NCBI RefSeq assembly: GCF_003265705.1
Contig: NW_020312785.1
Coordinates: 128,435,024 to 128,499,023 of the forward strand
DNA length: 64,000 nt
Direction of reading: 5' to 3'
Origin: Callorhinus ursinus
Lineage: Eukaryota > Chordata > Mammalia > Carnivora > Otariidae
Part shown: one piece after another, positions 1-9,799 of the stretch
Layout: each line of letters begins with the position of its first letter
How positions within the stretch are numbered: position 1 is the first letter of the stretch
Position numbers and translations under genes: made by a program
The notes under the pieces: generated by a model
Databases searched by the model: none
What the model was told of the DNA's origin: nothing
The model's input: only the letters and a program-made list of their open reading frames with translations

Positions 1-62
1 AAACTTTCTGAGCTTCCAGAACGTTGCACACACCCACATCCAGCTAAATTTTTAAAAATACA

Positions 63-254
63 GGGGCGCCTGGGTGGCTCAGATGGTTTAGTGTCTGCCT
101 ACGACTCAGGTCATGATCCCAAGGTCCCAGGATTGAGCCTTGCATCGGGCTCCCTGCTCGGCAGGGAGACTGCTTCTCCCTCTCCTTCTACTGCTCCCCC
201 TGCTTGTGCTCTCTCACTCTCTGTCAAATAAAATCTTTAAAAAATAAAATTAAA
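63..254 (+). mobile_element. Can-SINE, plus orientation
   Basis: A tRNA-Lys-derived SINE starting GGGGCGCCTGGGTGGCTCAG, followed by a CT-rich middle and an AAATAAAATCTTTAAAAA tail. It is flanked by an 11-bp direct repeat TTAAAAATACA at 52-62 and 255-265, the signature of L1-machinery insertion. The body is diverged and has a short CT tract. Confidence 0.95.
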
Positions 255-652
255 TTAAAAATACATTTTAAAAATACATTTCCAAAGCAAAAGCAAATGA
301 TTTGGCAGGGGTGAGAGGGGTTAGTGCTCACACTGGTATTATATGTTATCTTTCCTTGTTATGGCACAAACACTCAGAGAATTGTTCATTTCAATTACAA
401 AAGCTAAATGATGTGATCTTTGTATGAATTATGCCACTGTAAAGAGAATTAAGAACAAAATCATCCTAGTTTCAGTTTCACCAATTATCTAGGAAATCTA
501 ATCATTTTCAAATATAGGTTTCTCCCACTACCCAAAAGTAGATCATTCCTGTAAAATCTTTCAAAAGCCAAAAAGGGCATAAAGTGAAGAGTATCCCCTG
601 CTTTCTGAAAGTTCACGTTAGTCCACTCTGCTTTTAGGAAAGACTTACATTT

Positions 653-709
653 TATCAAAAAATTATGATGTACTATATGTTGGCTAATTGAATTTAAATT
701 TAAAAAAAA
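653..709 (+). mobile_element. Micro LINE-1 insertion (extreme 5' truncation)
   Basis: These 57 bases match the extreme 3' end of carnivore L1 (TGATGTACTATATGTTGGCT, then CTAATTGAATTTAAA and an A-tail). They are bracketed by a 17-bp direct repeat at 636-652 and 710-726 with one mismatch, which fits target-primed reverse transcription that stopped after about 45 nt. Confidence 0.85.
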
Positions 710-726
710 AGGAAAGACATACATTT

Positions 727-1628
727 GTAGCTGTTTTCTCTAACAGAAAGAAAATCCAAAGAGGATTTTTGCTTTACCAAAAAACAAAAACACCAAAACC
801 TGTGACCATTCTAATGTAAGGCTTCTGTAAAAATGGAGTAACACAAACTTTTGGAAAGCAGAGGATACATGTTTGGTGATATTTTACATTGTGTATATGA
901 ATCATGCTAGAATTATGACTTGCACAAAACTTTTTGAGCCTAAGGTATTAATATATTTGTAATATAATATTACTGTACCTTTTGAAACAGTTCCCAGCAG
1001 TCAAAACAGAAGTACCCACTTTACCAGTAATATTCCAGTAAATCATCTATACTGATCACATTATGCAAATTTTTCATTATGTACTTGAAAGGACATTTTT
1101 CCCCAGGCATCCTACCCTGAATCATCATCTCCAGTCTTGTAACTTAGCTCATAGCATGATTTGTTCCATAGAATAGCCTGTAGACCCTTATTTAAGATAG
1201 TTCAGATAGGAAGCAAAAAAGAACTTTAAAAAGTCAGAAAATGAGTGCTTAGCTATTGTTTTGCCAGTTATCAGGACTGTGATTTCAGGCAACATATCAA
1301 ACACTGCGAATCACAGTTTCCACATCTACAAAAGAAGAGAGTGGGCCAAATGGTCTATAACTTTCTTTCCAACTTTAACATGTTGTGATTATATCCAAAG
1401 AGCAAACGTGTAAACTGTACAGCAATTTTATAACATTTCTGAATTCATCCTTGATATTAGGTCACTTGGTGATCTTTCAAATGATTGTAACTGTCAATAC
1501 TTGGTTATACATGTTCGTGGAAAGAAGCAATGTCATTCTTGATACAAAAATCAGGTAAAATTCACTTCCAAAAGTAGTATTTCAACTCTTTTACCCTCCT
1601 AAGTAAATGGAGTTGAGAAAAGCAGACC
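727..1628. other. Unique AT-rich intergenic sequence
   Basis: No gene is supported here. Open frames are short. A probable MIR remnant lies at 1262-1392 and the rest resembles no repeat I recognise. Confidence 0.6.
1262..1392 (+). repeat. MIR SINE remnant (probable)
   Basis: The order of motifs (GATTTCAGGCAACAT, CACAGTTTCCACATCTACAAA, then a GGTCTATAACTTTCTTTCCA-like segment) follows the MIR core and tail, but is strongly diverged. No A-tail or TSD survives. Confidence 0.5.
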
Positions 1629-1645
1629 AAAAGAAGAGTCACAAG
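1629..1645. repeat. 5' target-site duplication of the full-length L1
   Basis: AAAAGAAGAGTCACAAG is repeated without mismatch at 8705-8721, directly after the L1 poly(A). The next base (C) also matches, so the TSD may be 18 bp. Confidence 0.97.
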
Positions 1646-2754
1646 CGGGGCGGGGCAAGGTGGCGGAGGAGTAGGAGACCTGGATTTCCTCTGGTCTCAG
1701 GAATTCAGCTGGATAGGGATCAAACCATTCTGAACACCTACGAACTCAACAGGAGATCAAAGAAAAGAATAGCAACAATGCTCTGAACAGAAAAGAGACC
1801 ACATTCTGGAAGGTAGGACGTGCAGAGAAGTGAATGGGAGGCAATATTCAGGAGGATAGACGGCGGGGGAGGGGGCCTCCGTCGGCCGCTCTGGCAAGTG
1901 TTAGAGCAGGGGAGCACAAAATCGGAACTTTTAGAAGTCGGCTCCGCTGAGGGACGTGGCTCCAGTGGCTAAGCGGGGGGTGGAACCCTCGCGGGACAGT
2001 GTGGTCTCAAGACCCTCGGGGTCACAGAAAGACCGAGGGTAACTGAGGGCGGCAGAGCTCCCAGGTATCGGAGCGGGGAAGCCGGCTGCAGAGACAGAGC
2101 CGAAAAGCAGGCTCTCAGCTCAGTTTTGCCATAAACTGTGATCAGTGGCACAGTCGGGCCACTGCTCCTCCAGCAGGGACCAAACAAGCGGCAGATCCGG
2201 GTAGACTCCCCTTCCTCCCCCAGGGAGGAGTGGCATGGGAGCAAACCACAGGGTCCTGCTGGGTTTGGAGATGCCACACAGGGTTGGGTGCCTGAAATAG
2301 AAATGCTCGGTCACAGGCCAGGTGAGCACAGAGTGCAGCTGGAGACCAGGGAGATGGGAGTGACTCACTACTTTTTTCTGGAGGCTCACTGAGGAGTGGG
2401 GCCCCGAGTTCTCGGCTCCTCCGGGGTGGAGATTGGGAGGCCGCCATTCTCACCCCGTCCTCCAACGCTGTACGGCAAGCGTGCAGGGAACAAAAGCTCC
2501 CGAGAGCAAACCCGAGCAGATTACTTAGCCTGGACCTGGCAAGAGCGGGGCAATTCCGCCTCCGGCAAAGACATTTGGGAACCACGGCAACAGGCCCCTC
2601 CCCCAGAAGATCAGAACGAACAGCCAGCAAGCCAAGACCAAGTCTACCGATCAAGGAGAACAGGAGAACTCCAGCGCTAGGGGGATACTGCACATGGAAT
2701 TCATGGCTTTTTTACCATGATTCTGTAGTCTTTCAAAGTTAACTTTTTTAACTG

Positions 2755-2883
2755 TCCTTTTTTTTTAATTTTTCTTTTCCCCTTTTTCAACCAACATCTT
2801 ATCAATCCCTTTTTTAAAAAACATTTGTATTTTTCATTTTTAGAGTCATATTCAATCACTTCATAGTAGTTACACTTATTTTT

Positions 2884-2921
<38 letters not shown>

Positions 2922-3295
2922 TTGTTCTCTCTTTAAAATTTTGAGATACGGTTTCTTCTAACAGATCAAAACATACCCTTAATCTCTAGTGTATGGCTTT
3001 GTTCTAGTCTCCTGCCTGATCACATTCTCTCCCTTTTTTTTTTAATCCTTTCTTTCTTTTTTCAAACAACTTCTTATCTTATCAATTTCTTTCATAAAAT
3101 TTTTTATAATTTTCATCTTTACAGTCATATTCCATCCCTTCATCATATTAACCCTTATTTTTGTACATATATAAGTTTTTCTTTCTTTAAAATTTTGGGA
3201 GGCACTTTCTTCTAACATACCAAAATACACCAAAAATCTAGTGTGTGGCACTGATCTATGCACCAGCCTGATCATATTCAATCATATTCTGTTTT
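2755..3295 (+). repeat. Tandem duplication inside the L1 5' UTR
   Basis: Two direct copies of about 250-280 bp lie side by side. Matched anchors include GTCATATTC at 2845 and 3124, CTTTAAAATTTTG followed by TTTCTTCTAACA in both units, and CTAGTGTATGGC (2986) against CTAGTGTGTGGC (3238). The first copy is longer because of an (AT)n expansion at 2887-2919. The copies are clearly diverged, so the duplication predates this insertion. Confidence 0.85.
2887..2919. repeat. (AT)n microsatellite
   Basis: About 16 AT units in the first copy of the 5' UTR duplication. The corresponding place in the second copy has only a few units. Confidence 0.95.
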
Positions 3296-3495
3296 TGTTT
3301 TGTTTTGTTTTGTTCTGTTTTTGTTTGTTTTTATCATTTTCTTTGTCTTTTTTTTTTCTTTTTCTTTTTTCATTCTTTCCCTTTCTTTTCCCCCAGTTTC
3401 AAGTCTTTTCTGATTTGTTTAGAGTATATTTTCTGGGGACGTTGTTACCCTGTTAGCATTTTGTTCTCTCATTCATCTATTCTCCTCTGGACAAA

Positions 3496-4376
3496 ATGAC
3501 GAGATGGAAAAAATCACCTCAACAAAAAGAACAAGAGGCAATACCGACTGCCAGGGATCTACTCAATACAGACATTAGTACGATGTCAGAACTAGAGTTC
3601 AGAATGACGATTTTAAAGATACTAGCTGGGATTGAGAAAAGCATGGATGTTATTAGAGAAACACTTTCTGAAGAAATAAACTAAAATCTAATCAAGTTGA
3701 AATCAAAAAGGCTATTAATGAGGTGCAACCAAAAATGGGGGCGTTAACTGCTAGGATAAAGGAGGCAGAAGAGAGAATTAGTGATATAGAAGACCAAATG
3801 ATGGAAAATAAAGAAGCTGAGAAAAAGAGAGATAAACTACTGGATCACAAGGGCAGAATTCGAGTGACAAGCGACACCATAAGACAAAACAACATTAGAA
3901 TAATTGGAATCCCAGAAGAAGAAGAAAGAGAGAGAGGTGAAGAAGGTATATTGGAGCAAATTATAGCAGAGAACTTCCCTAATGTGGGGAAGGAAACAGG
4001 CATCAAAATCCAGGAGGCACAGAGAACCCCTCTCAAAATCAATAGAAATAGGTCAACACCCCGACATCTAATAGTAAAACTTAGAGACAAAGAGAAAATC
4101 CTGAAAGCAGCTTGGGAGAAGAGATCTGTAACCTACAATGGTAGAAACATTAGAATGGCAACAGACATATCCACAGAGACCCGGCAGGCCAGAAAGGACT
4201 GGCATGATATATTCAGAGCACTAAATGAGAAAAATATGCAGCCAAGAATACTATATCCAGCTAGTCTGTCATTGAAAATAGAAGGAGAGATAAAAAGCTT
4301 CCAGGACAAACAGAAACTAAAGGAATTGGCAAACACAAAACCAGCCCTACAAGAAATATTGAAGGGGGTCCTCTAA
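3496..4376 (+). pseudogene. L1 ORF1 (ORF1p RNA-binding protein), frameshifted
   Basis: ORF1p is the trimeric RNA-binding chaperone that packages L1 RNA in the cytoplasm. The first segment (3496-3684) starts MTRWKKSPQQKEQEAIPTA and covers the N terminus and the start of the coiled coil. A small indel near 3675-3684 shifts the frame and creates a stop. The protein continues in the next frame to 4376 (about 230 residues) with the rest of the coiled coil (KEAEERISDIEDQM), an RRM-like part (NNIRIIGIPEEE) and the conserved C-terminal domain (RHLIVKLRDKEKILKAAWEK, ARKDWHDIFRALNEKNMQPR). Total length, about 293 residues, is close to the family norm. The ATG at 3496 fits family spacing after the leader. 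It is a dead copy unless the indel is a sequencing error. Confidence 0.93.
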
Positions 4377-4457
4377 GCAAAGAGAGAGCCTAAAAGCAAT
4401 ATAGACCAGAAAGGAACACAGACAATATACAGTAACAGTCACCTTACAGGCAATACA

Positions 4458-7400
4458 ATGGCACTAAATTCATATCTTTCAATAGTTACCCTGAATGTAA
4501 ATGGGCCAAATGCCCCAATCAAAAGACACAGGCTATCAGATTGGATTAAAAAAGAAGACCCATCAATATGTTGTCTGCAAGAGACTCATTTTAGACCCAA
4601 AGACACCTCCAGATTGAAAGTGAGGGGATGGAAAACCATTTACCATGCTAATGGACACCAAAAGAAAGCTAGGGTGGCAATCCTTATATCAGACAAATTA
4701 GATTTTATACCAAAGACTTCACAATAAGAGATAAGGAAGGACACTATATCCTACTTAAAGGGTCTATCCAACAAGAAGATCTCACAATTGTAAATATCTA
4801 TGCCCCTAACACGGGAGCAGCCAATTATATAAGCCAATTAATAACAAAAGCAAACACATTGACAACAATACAATAATAGCGGGGGATGTTAACACCCCCC
4901 TCACTGAAACGGACAGATCATCTAAGCAAAAGATCAACAAGGAAATAAAGACTTTAAATGACACACTGGACCAAATGGACTTCACAGATATATTCGGAAT
5001 ATTCCATCCCAAAGCAACAGAATACACATTCTTCTCTAGTGCCCATGGAACATTCTCCACAATAGATCACATCCTAGGTCACAAATCAGGTCTCAACCGG
5101 TACCAAAAGATTGGGATCATTCTCTGCATATTTTCAGACCACAATGCTTTGAAATTGGAACTCAATCACAAGAGGAAAGTCAGAAAGAACTCAAGTACAT
5201 GGAGGCTAAAGAGCATCCTACTAAAGAATGAATGGGTCAACCAGGAAATTAAAGAAAATTTTTTAAAAATTCATGGAAACCAATGAAAATGAAAACACAA
5301 CTGTTCAAAATCTTTGGGATACAGCAAAGGCAGTCCTAAGAGGAAAGTACATAGCAATACAAGCCTTTCTCAAGAAACAAGAAAGGTCTCAAATACACAA
5401 CCTAACCCTACACCTGAAGGAGCTGGAGAGAACAGCAAATAAAGCCTAAACCCAGCAGGAGAAGAGAAATAATAAAGATCAGAGCAGAAATCAATGAAAT
5501 AGAAACCAAAAGAACAGTAGAACACATCAACGAAACTAAGAGCGGGTTCTTTGAAAGAATTAACAAAATTGATAAACCTTATCAAAAAGAAAAGAGAAAT
5601 GACCCAAATCAACAAAATCATGAATGAAAGAGGAGAGATCACAACCAACACCAAAGAAATACAAATAATTATAAGAACATATTATGAGCAACTCTATGCC
5701 AGCAAATTAGAGAATCTGGAAGAAATGGACGCATTCCTAGAGATGTATCAACTACCAAAACTGAACCAGGAAGAAATAGAAAACCTGAACACACCTATAA
5801 CCACTAAGGAAATTGAAGCAGTCATCAAAAATCTCCCAACAAACAAACCCCAGGGCCAGATGGCTTCCCAGGGGAATTCTACCAAACATTTAAAGAAGAA
5901 TTAATACCTATTCTTCTGAAACTGTTCCAAAAAATAGAAATGGAAGGAAAACTTCCAAACTCATTTTATGAGGCCACCATTACCTTGATCCCAAAACCAG
6001 ACAAAGACCCTATCAAAAAGGAGAATTACAGACCAATATCCTTGATGAACATGGATGCAAAAATTCTCACCAAAATACTAGCCAGTAGGATCCAACAGTA
6101 CATTAAAAGGATTATTCACCATAACCGAGTGGAATTTATCCCTGGGTTGCAAGGTTGGTTCAATATCCACAAATCAAACAATGTGATACAATACATTAAT
6201 TAAAGAAAGAACAAGAATGGTATGATCCTCTCAATAGATGCACAAAAAGCATTTGACAAAGTACAGCATCCTTTCTTGATCAAAACTATTCAGAGTATAG
6301 GGATAGAGGGTACATACCTCAATATCATAAAAGCCATCTATGAAAAACCCACAGCAAATATCATTCTCAATGGGGAAAAACTGAGAGCTTTCTCCCTAAG
6401 GTCAGGAACATGGCAGGGATGTCCACTATCACCACTGCTATTCAACATAGTATTAGAAGTCCTAGCCACAGCAATCAGACAACAAAAAGAAATCAACAGC
6501 ATCCAAAGCGGCAAAGAAGAAGTCAAACTCTCACTCTTTGCTGATGATATGATACTTTATGTGGAAAACCCAAAAGACTCCACCCCAAAACTGCTAGAAC
6601 TCACACAGGAATTCAGTAAAGTGGCAGGATATAAAATCAATGCACAGAAATCAGTGGCATTTCTATACACCAACAACGAGACAGGAGAGAAATTAAGGAG
6701 TCGATCCCATTTACAATTGCACCCAAAACCATAGGATACCTAGGAATAAATCTAACCAAAGAGGTAAAGGATCTGTACTCAGAAAACTATAAAATACACT
6801 TGAAAGAAATTGAGGAAGACACAAAGAAATGGAAAAACTTTCCATGTACATGGATTGGAAGAACAAATATTGTGAAGTTGTCAATGCTACCTAGAGCATT
6901 CTACACATTCAATGCAATCCCCATCAAAATACCATCCACTTTTTTCCAGGAAAGGGAACAAATAATCCTAAAATTTGTATGGAACCAGAAAAAACCCCGA
7001 ATAGCCAGAGGAATATTGAAAAAGAAAAGCAAAGCTGGCGGCATCACAATTCCGGACTTCCAGCTCTATTACAAAGCTGTCATCATCAAGACAGTATGGT
7101 ACAGGCACAAAAACAGACACATAGATCAATGGAACAGAATAGAGAGCCCAGAAATGGACCCTTAACTCTATGGTCAACTACTCTTTGACAAAGCAGGAAA
7201 GAGTGTCCAATGGAAAAAAGACAGTCTCTTCAACAAATGGTGTTGGGAAAATTGGACAGCCACATGCAGAACAATGAAACTGGACCATTTCCTTACACCA
7301 CACACAAAAATAGACTCAAAATGGTTGAAATACCTAAATGTGAGACAGGAGTCCATCAAAATCCTAAAGGAGAACACAGGCAGCACCCTCTTCGACCTCA

Positions 7401-8254
7401 GCCACAGCAACTTCTTCCTAGAAACATCGCCAAAGGCAAGGGAAGCAAGGGCACCAATGAACTATTGGGACTTCATCAAGATGAAAAGCTTTTGCACAGC
7501 AAAAGAAACAGTCAACAAAAACCAAAAGACAACCGAGAGAATGGGAGAACAGATTTGCAAATAACATATCAGATAAAGGGCTAGTATCCAAAATCTATAA
7601 AGAACTTAAACTCAACACCCAAAGAACAAATGATCCAATCAAGAAATGGGCAGAAAATATAAACAGACATTTTTCCAAAGAAGACATCCAAATGGCCAAC
7701 AGACACATGAAAAAGTGTTCAACATCACTCGGCATCAGGGAAATCCAAATCAAAAGCTCAATGAGATACCACCTCATACCAGTCAGAATGGCTAAAATTA
7801 ACAAGTCAGGAAACGACAGATGTTGGCGGGGATGCGGAGAAAGGGGAATCCTCCTCCACTGTTGGTGGGAATGCAGGCTGGTGTAGCCCCTCTGGAAAAC
7901 AGTATGGAGGTTCCTCAAAAAGTTGAAAGTAGACCTACCATATGATCCAGCAATTGCACTAGTCGGTATTTACCCCAAAGATACAAATGGAGGGATCCGA
8001 AGGGGTACGTGCACCCCGATGTTTATAGCAGCAATGTCCACAATAGCCATACTGTGGAAAGAGCCAAGATGTCCATCGACAGATGAAAGAATAAAGAAGA
8101 TGTGGGATATATATATACAATGGAATATTATGCAGCCATCAAAAGGAATGTGATCGTGCCATTTGCAATGACGTGGATGGAACTGGAGGGTGTTATGCTG
8201 AGCGAAATAAGCCAATCAGAGAACAACATGTATCATATGACCTCACTGATATGA
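4458..8254 (+). pseudogene. L1 ORF2 (endonuclease-reverse transcriptase), many lesions
   Basis: ORF2p nicks target DNA and copies L1 RNA at the nick. The start at 4458 gives MALNSYLSIVTLNVNG; the APE-like endonuclease shows Asn15, Glu42 (CLQETHF), the GDVNTP region near 4885 and SDHNALKLEL near 5135. The reverse transcriptase includes NYRPISLMN (6020s), [15 protein letters not shown] (6230s), [11 protein letters not shown] (6415-6450) and an intact FADD catalytic motif near 6537-6548. The C-terminal Cys-rich motif [18 protein letters not shown] lies near 7822-7875. At least seven lesions break it: a frameshift near 4725, stops or shifts between 5280 and 5550, a frameshift near 5850, an AAA-to-TAA change at about 6201, a frameshift near 6690, stops at 7163 and 7884 that look like CAA or CAG changed by C-to-T, and a frameshift near 8145. 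It cannot yield a full enzyme. Confidence 0.95.
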
Positions 8255-8704
8255 GGAATTCTTGATCTCAGGAAACAAACTGAGGGTTGCTCTAGTGGTG
8301 GGGGGTGGGAGGGATGGGGTAGCTGGGTGATAGGTGTTGGGGAGGGTATGTGCTATGGTGAGCGCTGTGAATTGTGCAAGGCTGTTGAATCACAGATCTG
8401 AAACAAATAACACAATATATGTTAAAAAAAAAAAAAAAGAAGATAGCAGGAGGGGAAGAATGAAGGGGGGAAATCAGAGGGGGAGACAAACCATGAGAGA
8501 TGATGGACTCTGAGAAACAAACTGAGGGTTCTAAAGGGAAGGGAGGTGGGAGGATGGGTTAGCCTGGTGATGGGTATTAAAGAGGGCACGTTCTACATGG
8601 AGCACCGGGTGTTATACACAAAAAATGAATCATGGAACACTACATCAAAAACTAATGATGTAATGTATGGTGATTAATATACCAATAAAAAATTTAAAAA
8701 AAAA
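8255..8704 (+). other. L1 3' UTR with two related modules and poly(A)
   Basis: Two modules share an order of motifs: ACAAACTGAGGGTT, a G-rich run, a GGTGATAGGTGTTGG or GGTGATGGGTATTAA segment, a GAGC...GTG..T segment, then an A-rich end. Module 1 covers about 8262-8440 and ends in A-rich sequence with AAGAAGATAGCAGGAGGGG; module 2 covers about 8505-8704 and ends in the terminal poly(A) beside the TSD. Only module 2 has the AATAAAAAATTT polyadenylation-like end. Confidence 0.85.
8299..8328 (+). other. G-quadruplex-type motif in L1 3' UTR
   Basis: The G runs GGGGGG-T-GGG-A-GGG-AT-GGGG, followed by a further GGG, meet the four-run rule with short loops. G-rich 3' UTR tracts are a known feature of mammalian L1s. 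Folding is inferred. Confidence 0.7.
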
Positions 8705-8776
8705 AAAAGAAGAGTCACAAGCTCCAGGGCATAGGAGGGATACAGACAACAGGGCATTGAATATGTGACAGACCAT

Positions 8777-8984
8777 GGGCACCTGGATGACTCAGTCAGT
8801 GAAGTGTCTGCCTTCAGCTCAGGATATGATCCCAGGGTCCTGGGTTCGAGATCCACATCAGGCCCCCTGCTCAGTGGAGATTCTGCCTCTCCCTGCTTCT
8901 CCCTGCCCCTGTTCATGTATTCTCTCTCCTCTCTCGTTCACTCTGTCTCTCAAATAAATAAATAAAAAATCTTAACAAAAAAAA
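8777..8984 (+). mobile_element. Can-SINE, plus orientation
   Basis: Head GGGCACCTGGATGACTCAG, CT-rich tract, and CAAATAAATAAATAAAAAATC tail. The TSD GTGACAGACCA (8765-8775) matches GTAACAGACCA (8985-8995) with one mismatch. It inserted just 3' of the full-length L1. Confidence 0.93.
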
Positions 8985-9194
8985 GTAACAGACCAAGGGG
9001 TGGGGGGAGGAGCAGCTCATATATGTGCAAATAACTTAACTCTAGTGGCTTAAATTTGATCAGTTTGAAAGACTGATTTATGTAGGTTACAATCTAACTT
9101 TTTAATAAAAGGTCTCTCATATTTTTGCTCTAACATAAAACAGATTGTAGGTGTTTACTAAACAGTCTTCGCAACTTGGCAAAATCTGCCAAAA

Positions 9195-9370
9195 TGTATA
9201 ATATGTATGACCTTTAATTCAACAGCTCTATTTCTTCGACTCTGTTCATCAGAAATATTGGCACACGTACAGAGAGATATGTGTACAAGGGTGTTCACTG
9301 CAGGACTGCTTGTCCTGGAAAAAATGGGAGACAACCTACATAAACGACCCACAGCAAGGCAGAGGTCATG
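9195..9370 (+). repeat. Old L1 (L1M-type) ORF2 3' remnant
   Basis: The series GTGTACAAGGGTGTTCACTGCAGGACTG and AAAATGGGAGACAACCTACATAAA matches the end of ORF2 in old mammalian L1s (GTTCAT-GCAGCATT, then GGAAACAACCTAAATGTCC). It is decayed and lacks a tail. Confidence 0.6.
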
Positions 9371-9394
9371 TACACTGCACACTCATTTCATCTT

Positions 9395-9790
9395 GAGGTA
9401 ATTTCAGACTTCCAGAAAAGTTGTAAAAACAGTAGAATGAATTCCCCAAATGTCAACATTTTATCACAGTTGCTTTATCCTCCCTCCCTCCCTCCCTCCC
9501 TCTCTCTCTCCCCTTCTTCTACGTACACACAGACACAAACACACACACATTTGTTATTTACAGCAAAATTTAAAAATTTTCTTTAGGGTCCTTTTCTTTA
9601 AGGTCAAGGCCAGCTATTGCATTTACTTGCCAAGGATCTTGAGTCTCCTTTAATCTGGAATAGTTCCTTCATCTTCCTTTGTCTTTCATGACTTTGACAT
9701 TTTTAAAGAGAACAAGCCAATTACTTTGTAGAATGCCCCTCAATTTGAGTATGGCTGATGTTTCCTTGTGATTAGATTATGCAGCCATTT
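9395..9790 (-). repeat. Old L1 (L1M-type) 3' UTR remnant, antisense
   Basis: TCTCCTTTAATCTGGAATAG, CTTTGTCTTTCATGACTTTGACATTTTT and TAGAATGCCCCTCAATTTGAG follow the order of a common old mammalian L1 3' region in reverse. A (TCCC)n-(CA)n tract at 9479-9550 has expanded within it. Confidence 0.55.
9479..9550. repeat. (TCCC)n / (CT)n / (CA)n compound microsatellite
   Basis: TCCC repeats (9479-9501), then CT, then an ACACAC-rich run interrupted by single bases. Confidence 0.9.
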
Positions 9791-9799
9791 TCATTTTAA

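Larger units (their letters stand above)
1646..3495 (+). promoter_or_regulatory. L1 5' UTR with internal promoter
   Basis: This leader would hold the internal RNA polymerase II promoter of L1. Its first kilobase is rich in G, C and CpG (for example around 1860-2060 and 2400-2580), unlike the AT-rich flanks. The end is AT-rich and contains two diverged copies of one unit (2755-3025 and 3030-3295). The start carries CAAGGTGGCGG at 1656-1666, where L1s usually have a YY1-type CAAGATGGCGG; here the ATGG core reads GTGG. Promoter activity is inferred from the family. Confidence 0.8.
1646..8704 (+). mobile_element. Full-length LINE-1 retrotransposon, inactivated
   Basis: A complete carnivore L1 of about 7.06 kb. 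It has a GC-rich 5' UTR (1646-3495), ORF1 (3496-4376), ORF2 (4458-8254) and a long 3' UTR ending in poly(A). A perfect 17-bp TSD (AAAAGAAGAGTCACAAG) sits at 1629-1645 and 8705-8721, so this is one full-length insertion by target-primed reverse transcription, not an assembly of fragments. Both ORFs carry frameshifts and stop codons, so the copy cannot move by itself. The intact TSD and easily read proteins indicate a carnivore-lineage age, younger than the L2, L3 and MIR elements nearby. Confidence 0.97.

Noticed and set aside
63..254. tRNA gene in SINE heads
   Set aside because: The heads are tRNA-Lys-like with A and B box traces but no cloverleaf; they are SINE promoters, not tRNA genes.
2396..2680. 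Plus-strand open frames in the L1 5' UTR (2138-2392, 2396-2680)
   Set aside because: They lie in the untranslated leader and have low-complexity, GC-driven composition; the known L1 ORF1 begins later at 3496.
3241..3499. Hydrophobic open frames rich in Phe and Leu at 3241-3456 and 3305-3499
   Set aside because: These are translations of the T-rich end of the L1 5' UTR and not membrane proteins.
5370..5654. Minus-strand frames inside L1 ORF2 (for example 4806-5060, 5370-5654, 7595-7918, 24526-24852)
   Set aside because: They are shadows of the real ORF2 reading on the plus strand, which has the endonuclease and reverse-transcriptase motifs.
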